Assembly: GCA_049606935.1 (NCBI GenBank)
Contig: JBMYWA010000034.1
Location: 1 to 24,074 of the forward strand
Source: CAJXZP01 sp049606935
Lineage (GTDB): Bacteria; Bacteroidota; Bacteroidia; Flavobacteriales_G; Salibacteraceae
DNA: 24,074 nt
Direction: 5' to 3'
This document shows, piece after piece, positions 15,653 through 22,525 of the stretch. The notes under the pieces are model-generated. The model saw only the letters and a list, made by a program, of their open reading frames with translations, was not told the origin of the DNA and ran no database searches. Positions within the stretch are counted from its first letter, which is position 1; every line of letters begins with the position of its first letter. Both the position numbers and the translations under genes were made by a program.

Positions 15653-16417
15653 ATGAAATCCACCTTTCCAGTAAATCAAATTGCTTTTTCACGAAACAAA
15701 TCTTTTACCGGAAAACCCACTATTATTTTTTTACATGATTCGCTTGGGTGTATTGAACTATGGAGAGATTTCCCTAATCAATTAAGTGAAATTACCCAAT
15801 GCAATACACTTGTATATGATCGTCAAGGATATGGAAAATCATGTGATTTCACCTATTCTCAAAGAGATAACCTGTACATGGAGCATGAAGCGGATATTCT
15901 AATTCAGTTACTGGATTATTGGAATTTGGAAAAAGCCATTCTTTTTGGTCATAGCGATGGTGGTTCCATTGCGCTTATTGCAGCCGGAAAATATCCAGAC
16001 AGAATTCAAGGTGTTATTACCCAAGGTGCTCATGTTTTTGTTGAAGATGTCACTTTAAAAGGTATCAACCATGCCGTAGAACTTTACCATACCACTAACT
16101 TGAAATCAAAATTGGAAAAATATCATGGTAACAAAACGAATGATTTGTTCTGGGCGTGGGCAAAAACATGGAATACTCCAGAATTTATAGGTTGGAACAT
16201 TGAAAACTTTTTACCATCTATAATATGCAAATCATTAATCATCCAGGGGGAAATGGATGAGTACGGCACATTAAATCAAGTGCATCAAATTATTAAGGGT
16301 ACTTCAGGTTTGGCAAAACAATTAATAATTCCAAATATTGGACATTCACCTCATAAGGAAAATTTAGAAATAACATTAACCGAATCAGCGAGGTTTATCC
16401 TAGGCTTGAATTCTTGA
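15653..16417 (+). CDS. Alpha/beta-fold hydrolase
   Basis: A 254-residue cytoplasmic alpha/beta hydrolase. The oxyanion-hole region is IIFLHDSLG (residues 24-32), VYDRQGYGKS (54-63) is the conserved strand-turn, and the nucleophile elbow is GHSDGG with Ser101. Asp202 (GEMDEYG) and His231 (NIGHSPH) complete the likely triad; His234 is an alternative. The overall plan resembles MhpC/BioH-type esterases and C-C hydrolases, but the substrate cannot be deduced. There is no signal peptide. It begins 19 bases after the tRNA-Leu terminator, and no clear promoter box is visible in that gap. It ends three bases from the oppositely oriented membrane-protein gene. Confidence 0.87.
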   Translation: MKSTFPVNQIAFSRNKSFTGKPTIIFLHDSLGCIELWRDFPNQLSEITQCNTLVYDRQGYGKSCDFTYSQRDNLYMEHEADILIQLLDYWNLEKAILFGHSDGGSIALIAAGKYPDRIQGVITQGAHVFVEDVTLKGINHAVELYHTTNLKSKLEKYHGNKTNDLFWAWAKTWNTPEFIGWNIENFLPSIICKSLIIQGEMDEYGTLNQVHQIIKGTSGLAKQLIIPNIGHSPHKENLEITLTESARFILGLNS

Positions 16418-16420
16418 AAT

Positions 16421-16972
16421 TTATTTTCTTTTCAAAACTTTTCGGGTAAACATCAATAATGCGGAAGTATCTTTTTCATTTAGGTGCATCCCAAACCCAA
16501 TGTTCTTTCCGATGTATCTAAACATTATTTGCTCGTTTCCCATTACCCAAAATGATTTGTTATAAACGGCATTCAAAGACTTCTTTTCCATTTCAACCTT
16601 ACTTAAGTCTTTTACATTATCTCTAACATACCTATGAACTTTACCAAACGAGAAAACCGCTCTCTTAATGTAAATAGCATCTGGGTTTATTTTAATAAGT
16701 TCATACCCTTTAACTCTAAACAACCAACTATATAGAGCCTTATATTCAAAATAACCCCAAAAAGTCAAATAGGTGATAAAGAAAAAAAACTGACTTGAAT
16801 CTGCTTTCCCAGAATATAAATAATACACTACATATAAACCGGTAAAAGTCCACATAACCACCCATCCAAAAAGAGCGTGATTCATCCATGACTCCACCGT
16901 TCCATCAATTCTAATAATCGTTTCAGAATCTTTTTTACTCCATGTAATTCTTTCTCCGATAGACTGCTTCAT
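16421..16972 (-). CDS. Two-helix membrane protein of unknown function
   Basis: A 183-residue protein with two adjacent hydrophobic segments, about residues 34-53 (LFGWVVMWTFTGLYVVYYLY) and 61-85 (QFFFFITYLTFWGYFEYKALYSWLF), joined by a short loop. A soluble C-terminal half follows (YELIKINPDAIYIKRAVF... FWVMGNEQIMFRYIG), with a strand pattern like the PH-like domain found in many small bacterial membrane proteins. No catalytic motif is seen and I do not recognise the family. It is convergent with the hydrolase gene, three bases apart. The ATG at 16972 is the only obvious start. Confidence 0.68.
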   Translation of the reverse strand: MKQSIGERITWSKKDSETIIRIDGTVESWMNHALFGWVVMWTFTGLYVVYYLYSGKADSSQFFFFITYLTFWGYFEYKALYSWLFRVKGYELIKINPDAIYIKRAVFSFGKVHRYVRDNVKDLSKVEMEKKSLNAVYNKSFWVMGNEQIMFRYIGKNIGFGMHLNEKDTSALLMFTRKVLKRK

Positions 16973-17053
16973 GTTTTTATTTTTTTTGGAATACTTCTTG
17001 TTTCAACGCAAAACTTATTTTTGCCAATTGTGATCTTAATATTTAAGCTCACT

Positions 17054-17090
17054 AATTTTTTAAAGCGTGCCAAAAGTGGCACAAAAAATT
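17054..17090. promoter_or_regulatory. Two-part inverted repeat ahead of the TPR gene
   Basis: The perfect inner palindrome GTGCCA-AAAG-TGGCAC (17067-17082) is flanked by AATTTTTT (17054-17061) and AAAAAATT (17083-17090), which also pair, leaving a five-base AAAGC bulge. It ends nine bases before the ATG at 17100. There is no U-tract, so it is an operator or leader hairpin rather than a terminator. Confidence 0.45.
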
Positions 17091-17099
17091 GTTTTGACT

Positions 17100-17882
17100 A
17101 TGAAAAATCAATCGGTTATTAAATCTCTACTTAGCTCATTAATTTTTACATTCTTACTTTCAGCAACTTCGATAGGGCAAGTGGCTGGAGCGAAGCATTC
17201 AAAACTGGTTGACCTTTATGTAATGGGGAATTATGAAACTTGCTATGAAAAAGCAATGAAATTAACCCTTAACGATAAATACAAAAGTGAAAGCGAGCCT
17301 TATTTATGGGTTTCTTTATGTTTAATTGAAATGTCGAGAGATCCTGAGTTAGAAGAGTTTTTTCCGGAGGCCAAAGCAAATAAAGATGCCATTAAATACG
17401 GTACCAAATTCAAGAAAAAAGACGACAAAATTAAAAGCAAGGGCGGAGAATACATTTTTGATGATAACATTGACTTCATTTATGATCTAATAGAAATCGG
17501 TCTTATTGAAGGCAAAAGTTTCTTGGCTATGGATAATTATTCTAAGGCATCTTATTACTACAAGTTAGTTTCAAAACTTGACCCAGAAAATGAGGAATGT
17601 AAGCTTATTAATGGTGTGGTATTCCTGTATAATAAAAACAGAGAAGGGCAAGTACTTGTAGACGAATCGATGGCTTATTTTAAAGATCAAGCAGAAATGG
17701 GTGGCTTTGAACTAAACTCAAAATCAGAAAGAGCATTTATTGATGGTTTTATGTACTATTCGAAATACCTAGAAACAAAAGGAAACAAGGATGAAGCTTT
17801 TAAAGTAATTGCTTTAGCGATCAAATTAGATCCAGAAAACCAAAAATTCATCCAGCGATACAAATACTTAAGCGGAGAATAA
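17100..17882 (+). CDS. Exported TPR-repeat protein
   Basis: 260 residues from the ATG at 17100 (MKNQSVIKS). A signal peptide (SLLSSLIFTFLLSATSIGQ) is followed by helical repeats. Typical TPR features are visible in ESEPYLWVSLCLIEM, LAMDNYSKASYYYKLVSKLDPENEECKLINGVVFLY and TKGNKDEAFKVIALAIKLDPENQ, with the Ala/Tyr spacing and the LDPEN ends of TPR helices. It is probably a periplasmic protein-interaction scaffold; the partner is unknown. A longer frame from a GTG at 17067 is rejected because that GTG is the first base triplet of an inverted repeat and would add a non-signal-like extension. trmD starts 17 bases after its stop, so the two are probably co-transcribed. Confidence 0.75.
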   Translation: MKNQSVIKSLLSSLIFTFLLSATSIGQVAGAKHSKLVDLYVMGNYETCYEKAMKLTLNDKYKSESEPYLWVSLCLIEMSRDPELEEFFPEAKANKDAIKYGTKFKKKDDKIKSKGGEYIFDDNIDFIYDLIEIGLIEGKSFLAMDNYSKASYYYKLVSKLDPENEECKLINGVVFLYNKNREGQVLVDESMAYFKDQAEMGGFELNSKSERAFIDGFMYYSKYLETKGNKDEAFKVIALAIKLDPENQKFIQRYKYLSGE

Positions 17883-17899
17883 TATTCTCTTTAAGTTTT

Positions 17900-18580
17900 A
17901 TGATGCACATAGATATCGTCACCCTATTTCCTGAAATATTTAAGGGTCCATTTTCAGAATCAATTGTTAAAAGAGCCATTGATAATAAAATGGTAAGTTT
18001 TGACTTTCATAATCCTAGAGATTATAGTCAAAATAAGCACAAAAAAGTGGACGATTACCAATTTGGAGGAGGAGCCGGAATGGTTATGTTAGTAGAACCT
18101 TTGGCGTTATTACTAGATAAATTAATGGCCAATAAAAAATACGATGCCATTATTTATATGACTCCAGATGGAGAACGCTTAGAGCAAAAACAACTAAATC
18201 AATATTCGTCATTTAAAAACATCATTGTAATAAATGGTCATTATAAAGGAATAGATCAACGAATCCGAGACCATTATGTAACTCATGAAATGTCTATTGG
18301 AGATTATGTTCTTTCTGGTGGAGAACTGGCTACCGCTGTGTTTTGTGATGCTTTAGTACGATTAATTCCTGGGGCAATTGGAGATGGGGCTTCTGCCTTG
18401 TCTGACTCTTTTCAAGATGACCTATTAGCGCCTCCTGTATATACCAGACCCGCAGATTACAGAGGTTGGAAAGTTCCAGAAATTTTAACATCAGGTAATC
18501 TAAAAGCTATTGATGATTGGAGACACGAGGAAGCCTTAAAAAAGACCGAACAGCGTAAGCCATGGATGCTTGAGGACTAA
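17900..18580 (+). CDS. trmD: tRNA (guanine-37-N1)-methyltransferase TrmD
   Basis: A 226-residue SPOUT methyltransferase. HIDIVTLFPEIFKGPFSESI at the N-terminus, PRDYSQNKHKKVDDYQFGGGAGMVM and the knot region NGHYKGIDQRIRDHYV... EMSIGDYVLSGGELA are textbook TrmD motifs. The knot binds SAM and Asp-rich DSFQDDLL lies in the linker. It methylates G37 next to the anticodon and prevents +1 frameshifting. The gene could start at 17900 or at the immediately following ATG (17903). As in many bacteria, rplS is the next gene, but rpsP and rimM are not adjacent here and a TPR gene precedes it instead. Confidence 0.96.
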   Translation: MMHIDIVTLFPEIFKGPFSESIVKRAIDNKMVSFDFHNPRDYSQNKHKKVDDYQFGGGAGMVMLVEPLALLLDKLMANKKYDAIIYMTPDGERLEQKQLNQYSSFKNIIVINGHYKGIDQRIRDHYVTHEMSIGDYVLSGGELATAVFCDALVRLIPGAIGDGASALSDSFQDDLLAPPVYTRPADYRGWKVPEILTSGNLKAIDDWRHEEALKKTEQRKPWMLED

Positions 18581-18601
18581 TTAACTATTGGCGAAAAAAA
18601 A

Positions 18602-18631
18602 TGCGATAATTTTTTAAAAAATATTATCGCA
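18602..18631. promoter_or_regulatory. 9-bp inverted repeat between trmD and rplS
   Basis: TGCGATAAT (18602-18610) and ATTATCGCA (18623-18631) are perfect inverted copies. The interval T5-A5-AT can extend the pairing after a two-base bulge. On the plus strand it lacks a following U-tract, so it is not a classical terminator of trmD. Confidence 0.45.
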
Positions 18632-18665
18632 AATATGATAATTAACTAAAAACTTCGTATTATTG

Positions 18666-18686
18666 CAGCCCCAAATTTATGGGTTG
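18666..18686 (+). promoter_or_regulatory. Possible L19 leader hairpin
   Basis: CAGCCC (18666-18671) pairs with GGGTTG (18681-18686, one G-U) around a nine-base loop, 20 bases before the rplS ATG. Autogenous leaders of L19 are known in bacteria, including, as I recall, a flavobacterial class. Whether this hairpin belongs to that class was not checked. Confidence 0.35.
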
Positions 18687-18706
18687 AATATTTTAAGATT
18701 AGAAAA

Positions 18707-19057
18707 ATGAATCCGAAAGTACAACAAGCTGCAACAAGCAACGTAGAGATAAAGGAACTTCCAAGTTTCAAAGCGGGTGATACCATTACTGTTAACTATA
18801 AAATTAAAGAGGGTAACAAAGAAAGGGTTCAGCCTTACCAAGGTGTTGTAATTAAAAGAACTGGTAAAGGAGCTACAGCTACTTTTACAGTTAGAAAAAT
18901 TTCTAACGGAATTGGTATTGAAAGAATTTTCCCAATTTCATCTCCATTTATTGAAGGAATCGATGTAAATAAAGTAGGTGTTGTTAGAAGATCAAAAATC
19001 TATTACCTTAGAGAAAGAACTGGTAAAGCAGCAAGAATTAAAGAAAAAAGAAGATAA
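18707..19057 (+). CDS. rplS: 50S ribosomal protein L19
   Basis: A 116-residue protein, normal for L19. The core LPSFKAGDTITVNYKIKEGNKERVQPYQGVVI, then GKGATATFTVRKISNGIGIERIFPISSPFIEGIDV and VGVVRRSKIYYLRERTGKAARIKEKRR are clear L19 blocks, and the basic tail contacts 23S rRNA at the 30S-50S interface. The N-terminal extension with QAATSNVEIKELP is the Bacteroidota form. It lies 126 bases after trmD with two inverted repeats between, and has a perfect terminator behind it. Confidence 0.97.
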   Translation: MNPKVQQAATSNVEIKELPSFKAGDTITVNYKIKEGNKERVQPYQGVVIKRTGKGATATFTVRKISNGIGIERIFPISSPFIEGIDVNKVGVVRRSKIYYLRERTGKAARIKEKRR

Positions 19058-19074
19058 TCTTCTTTCTACGATAC

Positions 19075-19109
19075 AAAAAAGCTCGAACATAATTGTTCGA
19101 GCTTTTTTT
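19075..19109. terminator. Bidirectional terminator between rplS and pncC
   Basis: A perfect 15-bp stem AAAAAAGCTCGAACA / TGTTCGAGCTTTTTT with loop TAAT and a seven-T tract. The A-run on the left gives a U-tract for the opposite strand, so both convergent genes are served. Confidence 0.95.
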
Positions 19110-19127
19110 GTGCAATTTTTTTAAACC

Positions 19128-19589
19128 CTATTTGGTTTCATCTACAATCCAATCAATTGCTGCTTGAGTAGTGGCTTTAATTATTTTTGTTCGAGTACCC
19201 TCAAACAAAAAGCATTTAGCCTTTGTTTGCTTGGGTCCACTTATAGCAATCCATACTGTTCCCACCGGTTTTTGCTCAGAACCACCTAATGGTCCTGCTA
19301 TTCCAGTTGTAGCTACCGCATAATCAGTTTTCATTAATTGCCTAACTCCCTTGGCCATTTCCAAAGCGACCTGTTGGCTAACAGCACCGAACTTTTCAAG
19401 GTTACTTTCAGACACTCCTAAAACCCCTCTTTTTACGGAATTAGCATAAGACACAACCGACCCAAAAAAATAAGCAGAACTTCCTGATAAAGAGGTGATA
19501 TGATGGGCTATATTACCGCCAGTGCAGCTTTCGGCAGTGCTTAACGTTATTCCTTTATCGATAAAAATATTTTGAAGCTCTTCTGTCAT
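19128..19589 (-). CDS. pncC: CinA C-terminal family amidase (PncC, NMN amidohydrolase)
   Basis: A 153-residue stand-alone CinA-C domain. LSTAESCTGGNIAHHITS (residues 16-33) has the conserved ESCTGG with the catalytic Ser, then GVLGVSESNLEKFGAVSQ, VATTGIAGPLGGS and KPVGTVWIAI, all characteristic. PncC deamidates nicotinamide mononucleotide to nicotinate mononucleotide in the pyridine-nucleotide cycle, in the cytoplasm. The N-terminal competence/pyrophosphatase domain of full CinA is absent, and the length is that of E. coli PncC (YgaD), so this is not a truncation within the gene. It starts 12 bases after the cytochrome lipoprotein stop, so co-transcription is likely. Confidence 0.9.
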   Translation of the reverse strand: MTEELQNIFIDKGITLSTAESCTGGNIAHHITSLSGSSAYFFGSVVSYANSVKRGVLGVSESNLEKFGAVSQQVALEMAKGVRQLMKTDYAVATTGIAGPLGGSEQKPVGTVWIAISGPKQTKAKCFLFEGTRTKIIKATTQAAIDWIVDETK

Positions 19590-19601
19590 ACTTGAGTTTT
19601 A

Positions 19602-20072
19602 TTATTCTCCTATTAGCTTTAATTTTTTAATTTTCTTAATAGGACCAGGACAAAAAGATTGATGACAATGTACGCAAGCATTCATTAGGCTGTTATAATT
19701 CTCCTTGGTTTGATCATTCTTAAATGTTTCCATTTCCAATAACCAACCTTCAGCAAAACCATGAAACTTAGGTCCTATTTCCTGCGGGTTAGTTGGTGTA
19801 TCCGTCAACATAGATTCATAGCCATTCAATAAGGAATCCGGAACAATTTTTCCTTTTTCTAAAAAACCATTAACCACTTTCATATTGTTATACATAGTTC
19901 GCATAGTAGTAGCTAACTCACTTGGTTGGTATAACACTCCGTTAGAAGAAGGATTAGATTCTTTTTTCTTTAATGATTCTGTTTTTACTGATTCCTCGGA
20001 ACACCCAAAAACAAAAAAAGCCGCCAACACAAAGGTTGCGGCTTTTAAAAGTATTAATCTATTAGTCCACAT
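19602..20072 (-). CDS. Lipoprotein monoheme cytochrome c
   Basis: 156 residues from the ATG at 20072 (MWTNRLILLK). The signal peptide AATFVLAAFFVFGC ends in a lipobox, with Cys24 as the lipidation site. The mature part is mainly helical (LATTMRTMYNNMKVVNGFLEKG, FAEGWLLEMETF) and ends with a heme-binding CVHCH (Cys133, Cys136, His137) close to the C-terminus, the arrangement seen in four-helix cytochromes c'-like and related small cytochromes. A longer frame from 20150 would overlap the upstream gene by 89 bases and lack a leading signal peptide, so it is rejected. The chosen ATG overlaps the DUF4920 stop by 11 bases, which points to translational coupling. A terminator-like hairpin lies inside its signal-peptide codons. 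The role is probably electron transfer or heme/redox sensing at the membrane; no partner is known. Confidence 0.75.
   Translation of the reverse strand: MWTNRLILLKAATFVLAAFFVFGCSEESVKTESLKKKESNPSSNGVLYQPSELATTMRTMYNNMKVVNGFLEKGKIVPDSLLNGYESMLTDTPTNPQEIGPKFHGFAEGWLLEMETFKNDQTKENYNSLMNACVHCHQSFCPGPIKKIKKLKLIGE
20013..20046 (-). terminator. Intrinsic-terminator hairpin inside the cytochrome signal-peptide codons
   Basis: In minus-strand RNA the arms AAAAGCCGCAAC and GTTGGCGGCTTTT pair (one bulged base) around ACAAAG, read on the plus strand as 20016-20024 and 20038-20046 with an extra AAC/GTT pairing, and the stem is followed by TTTTTTTGTTTTT. It begins 16 bases after the DUF4920 stop codon, exactly where a terminator for that gene would be, yet it codes for residues KAATFVLAAFFVF of the next lipoprotein. 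Confidence 0.6.
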
Positions 20073-20589
20073 AAACCCCAGTAGCTTCATAAGATAAGGT
20101 GAGCACAGGCTCAACAATACTTTGAATAGAATCCTCAGATGCATTTGCATCCATAGCGTAATGTCTTAATTGCTCGACCGTAAGGGTATCGTAATACAAA
20201 GTACCATTTACGGTTGTTTGATGTCCTTCAGAGTCTAACGGGACAAAGAAATCATAATCCTTAAAAGAAACTCTTACATCCTCTCCACCAGCATTTAGCG
20301 TCATCCAACAGCCTTTTTTCTGACAAGCACTAGTAATCTCGGTAGCAATTACAATTTCCGTTGCATTACCGTCAAAATTTGCAACCACTTCATTTAGCTC
20401 CTCTTCCGAAATAGCCAATGATCTATCAAACTGCTCTCCAGCAAAATAAGGGTAAACTTGGGCTACTTCTTCTGTAGTTTCTTCTACAATTGATTTCTCA
20501 ACAATTGCCGTTTCGGAATCTGTTTTTGTCGTTTCTGAACATCCTATAAATAAGAAAATTGCAGGAATAATAAATAATGATTTCTTCAT
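20062..20589 (-). CDS. DUF4920 lipoprotein
   Basis: A 175-residue lipoprotein: signal MKKSLFIIPAIFLFIGC with lipobox Cys17, then a Glu/Thr-rich linker to about residue 45. The DUF4920 domain has the signature ITSACQKKGCWMTLNAGGEDVRVSFKDYDFFVP with Cys89 and Cys94 and an aromatic-rich core. The two Cys could bind metal or form a disulfide. The function of DUF4920 is unknown to me. Its promoter lies inside the 3' end of the LysM gene, so it can be expressed independently, and its stop overlaps the start of the cytochrome lipoprotein. Confidence 0.85.
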   Translation of the reverse strand: MKKSLFIIPAIFLFIGCSETTKTDSETAIVEKSIVEETTEEVAQVYPYFAGEQFDRSLAISEEELNEVVANFDGNATEIVIATEITSACQKKGCWMTLNAGGEDVRVSFKDYDFFVPLDSEGHQTTVNGTLYYDTLTVEQLRHYAMDANASEDSIQSIVEPVLTLSYEATGVYVD

Positions 20590-20605
20590 GGTATGAATTT
20601 ATTTT

Positions 20606-22417
20606 TTAGTAAATCAAATGTAAATCATTGTTAGAATTCTCCAACAAGTAACCGCCACGATTTTCAAATCCGCTAGCTTCTCCAATTTTAACAAACTGAA
20701 ACCTCAATGAAAGGCCACTAGAATATTCATTTGCAATTTGGGTTTCCCAAAATCCATTACTCTTAAAAAAAGAATATCCAAAATACCAGGCAATGTCGTA
20801 GGCAGAAAACACATGTAAACTAGGCTCTGTATAATAAGCGGCTCTGTACGAACTTACAAAATCAATTACTTTTTTATCAGAGTAGTTAATGTGTTGTTGT
20901 ACGGGATAAGTAACTCTTAACTCCATCAAGTAATCATAATCAATACTTCCAAATCCTTTCCAACTGTCTAATCCAAAAACGGTAAATGAGGTTTTCTCAT
21001 CGCTTAAACGATAAAAGACAGAAAGTGCGGAAGCCACAAATGCCTCGTCTGAACTGATTATGGCTACAAAATTAGCTTGTCCTATTTTCAAATGTCTTTT
21101 AAAATTATCCATTGATGGAGTCCAAATTCTATGAATGGCAATGGAGTCATTAATCGCATTGTTTACATATTTCTGATAAATACTTGAGTATCTTTTATCT
21201 TTGGGATCGCCCCCAGAAAATAAGACTAAATTCGAATCTACATATTTTTTTCCAACGTATTGAGCCTCATATATTACTTGAGATGGCGAGGATGCATGCG
21301 CCTTAATCACATATTTATTATCCAGTAACAATCTGGATGAAATTTTTACTGGGCTAATAATTGGGATTCCCAGAATTTGCGCCTTTTCCGCAACAATTTT
21401 GAAATTAACCTGATACAATGGCCCAATAAAAAAATGCAAATTTTCTAAACTTTCCTCACTTACTATTGCTCTACATTCCGCGGTATCATTTTTAGTATCA
21501 AAATACTGGGTAGAAACATGATATCCCAGCTTGTTAAGAGAGTCCACTGCGGCTTCAATTCCACGCATAAACTCTAAAGAAATTTTGGTTAATACATACA
21601 CATCCTCATTATCATTTGATTCCTGCATCTCTAAATTTTTTGCGGTACAAAATGGTAGGAACACCCCAATTTTCAACGTATCTGATATCTTTAGATCTCT
21701 TACCGCTAGAGAATCACTATGAGATTCTGCCAAAAATGAATTATGACTATTAAAGCTTTTGTTTGGAATTGGAATACGAATACTAGTACCAACTTTCAAG
21801 CCCTCTTTTAGTCCATCATTTACCATTTGTAGAGAATCTATACTTACTTTATATAATTTGGATAGGGAATAAAGGGTTTCTTTTGGTTGAACTTCATGTA
21901 ACTGTAAGGAGTCTTCTTCAGGCAATTCAAACTGAATATCATCATCTGTTTTATTATTAACAATAATTGGAATCTTCACAACCATTCCAATTTTCAGACC
22001 CTCTTTTAGATTGGGATTATACTTATACAACTCTTCTTGACTTAGGTTGTATTTTTTTGTAAGTGCGTATAAAGTTTCCTTTTTAAGAACTTCATGGTAT
22101 ATAGTATCCGGAGAAAGCGTTATCGCTGCCTTTTTTGCCTCCTTTTTATTTATGTGTTTAACTGGAATCCTTAAGGTTTGACCAATTTTCAATCCTCCTT
22201 CTACTAATATAGGATTAGCCTCTTCTATATCCTCAATATCTATTGAGTACATTTTTGAAATAGCGTACAATGTTTGCTTAGGCTCCACTGTATGTACTAC
22301 GTATTCTGAGTTGCTTTCTTCTACAATTTTGTTACTTTGAGTATCCTGCGCCTTCGCAGCTGACACTGTTAAAAACACAACCAACCCAATAATAAACCTA
22401 TTAGCTATTTTTCTCAT
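20606..22417 (-). CDS. LysM-repeat protein with periplasmic-binding-protein domain
   Basis: A 603-residue exported protein. The signal peptide ends at AKA (residue 23). Three LysM repeats follow at about 40-85, 108-150 and 174-216 (each with HxVxxxETLYxxSKxYxxS...EGLKxGxxxxIP). After a Ser/His-rich linker, about 247-603 resemble a type 1 periplasmic substrate-binding protein: ISLEFMRGIEAAVDSLNKLGY, FIGPLYQVNFKIVAEKAQILGIPIISPVK, and the hinge-like LHVFSAYDIAWYF. LysM binds peptidoglycan glycan strands, so the binding domain would be tethered to the wall. The ligand is unknown, and no transporter genes are nearby, so it may not be a transport protein. It lies downstream of guaA but has its own promoter box and is insulated by a terminator. 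Confidence 0.87.
   Translation of the reverse strand: MRKIANRFIIGLVVFLTVSAAKAQDTQSNKIVEESNSEYVVHTVEPKQTLYAISKMYSIDIEDIEEANPILVEGGLKIGQTLRIPVKHINKKEAKKAAITLSPDTIYHEVLKKETLYALTKKYNLSQEELYKYNPNLKEGLKIGMVVKIPIIVNNKTDDDIQFELPEEDSLQLHEVQPKETLYSLSKLYKVSIDSLQMVNDGLKEGLKVGTSIRIPIPNKSFNSHNSFLAESHSDSLAVRDLKISDTLKIGVFLPFCTAKNLEMQESNDNEDVYVLTKISLEFMRGIEAAVDSLNKLGYHVSTQYFDTKNDTAECRAIVSEESLENLHFFIGPLYQVNFKIVAEKAQILGIPIISPVKISSRLLLDNKYVIKAHASSPSQVIYEAQYVGKKYVDSNLVLFSGGDPKDKRYSSIYQKYVNNAINDSIAIHRIWTPSMDNFKRHLKIGQANFVAIISSDEAFVASALSVFYRLSDEKTSFTVFGLDSWKGFGSIDYDYLMELRVTYPVQQHINYSDKKVIDFVSSYRAAYYTEPSLHVFSAYDIAWYFGYSFFKSNGFWETQIANEYSSGLSLRFQFVKIGEASGFENRGGYLLENSNNDLHLIY
20615..20644 (-). promoter_or_regulatory. 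Promoter of the DUF4920-cytochrome operon inside the LysM gene
   Basis: On the minus strand TTG (20644-20642) and TACATTTG (20622-20615) are 19 bases apart, the best match to the full Bacteroidota consensus in this window. It overlaps the last codons of the LysM gene and gives a leader of about 20 bases before the ATG at 20589. Confidence 0.65.
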
Positions 22418-22421
22418 ATTT

Positions 22422-22429
22422 CAAAAATA
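22422..22429 (-). promoter_or_regulatory. -7 box of the LysM gene
   Basis: TATTTTTG on the minus strand matches TAnnTTTG and lies four bases before the ATG at 22417. TTTG at 22448-22445 could be the -33 element, but the 15-base gap is short. A leaderless mRNA is suggested. Confidence 0.45.
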
Positions 22430-22490
22430 AAAACCTTGTTTAAACAAATACAGTTCCAATAAAGATAGAATCAACATTTTTGCCTCAAAA

Positions 22491-22520
22491 AAAAAGTCAT
22501 TACCAAAGTAATGACTTTTT
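22491..22520 (-). terminator. Intrinsic terminator of guaA
   Basis: A perfect 13-bp stem AAAAAGTCATTAC / GTAATGACTTTTT with loop CAAA, five bases past the guaA stop. The A-run from 22487 gives the U-tract on the minus strand, separating guaA from the LysM gene. Confidence 0.93.
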
Positions 22521-22525
22521 AAATT

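Noticed and set aside
17077..17096. Sigma-54-like TGGCAC ... TTGT
   Set aside because: The spacing between GG and the second element is one base too long and the -12 GC is GT; TGGCAC is explained as half of an inverted repeat.
19128..19589. Truncated cinA
   Set aside because: The length and start fit stand-alone PncC; no remnant of the N-terminal CinA domain is present upstream, where another gene lies 12 bases away.
19885..20097. 70-codon plus-strand frame over the cytochrome lipoprotein start
   Set aside because: Shadow of the lipoprotein gene; no family features.
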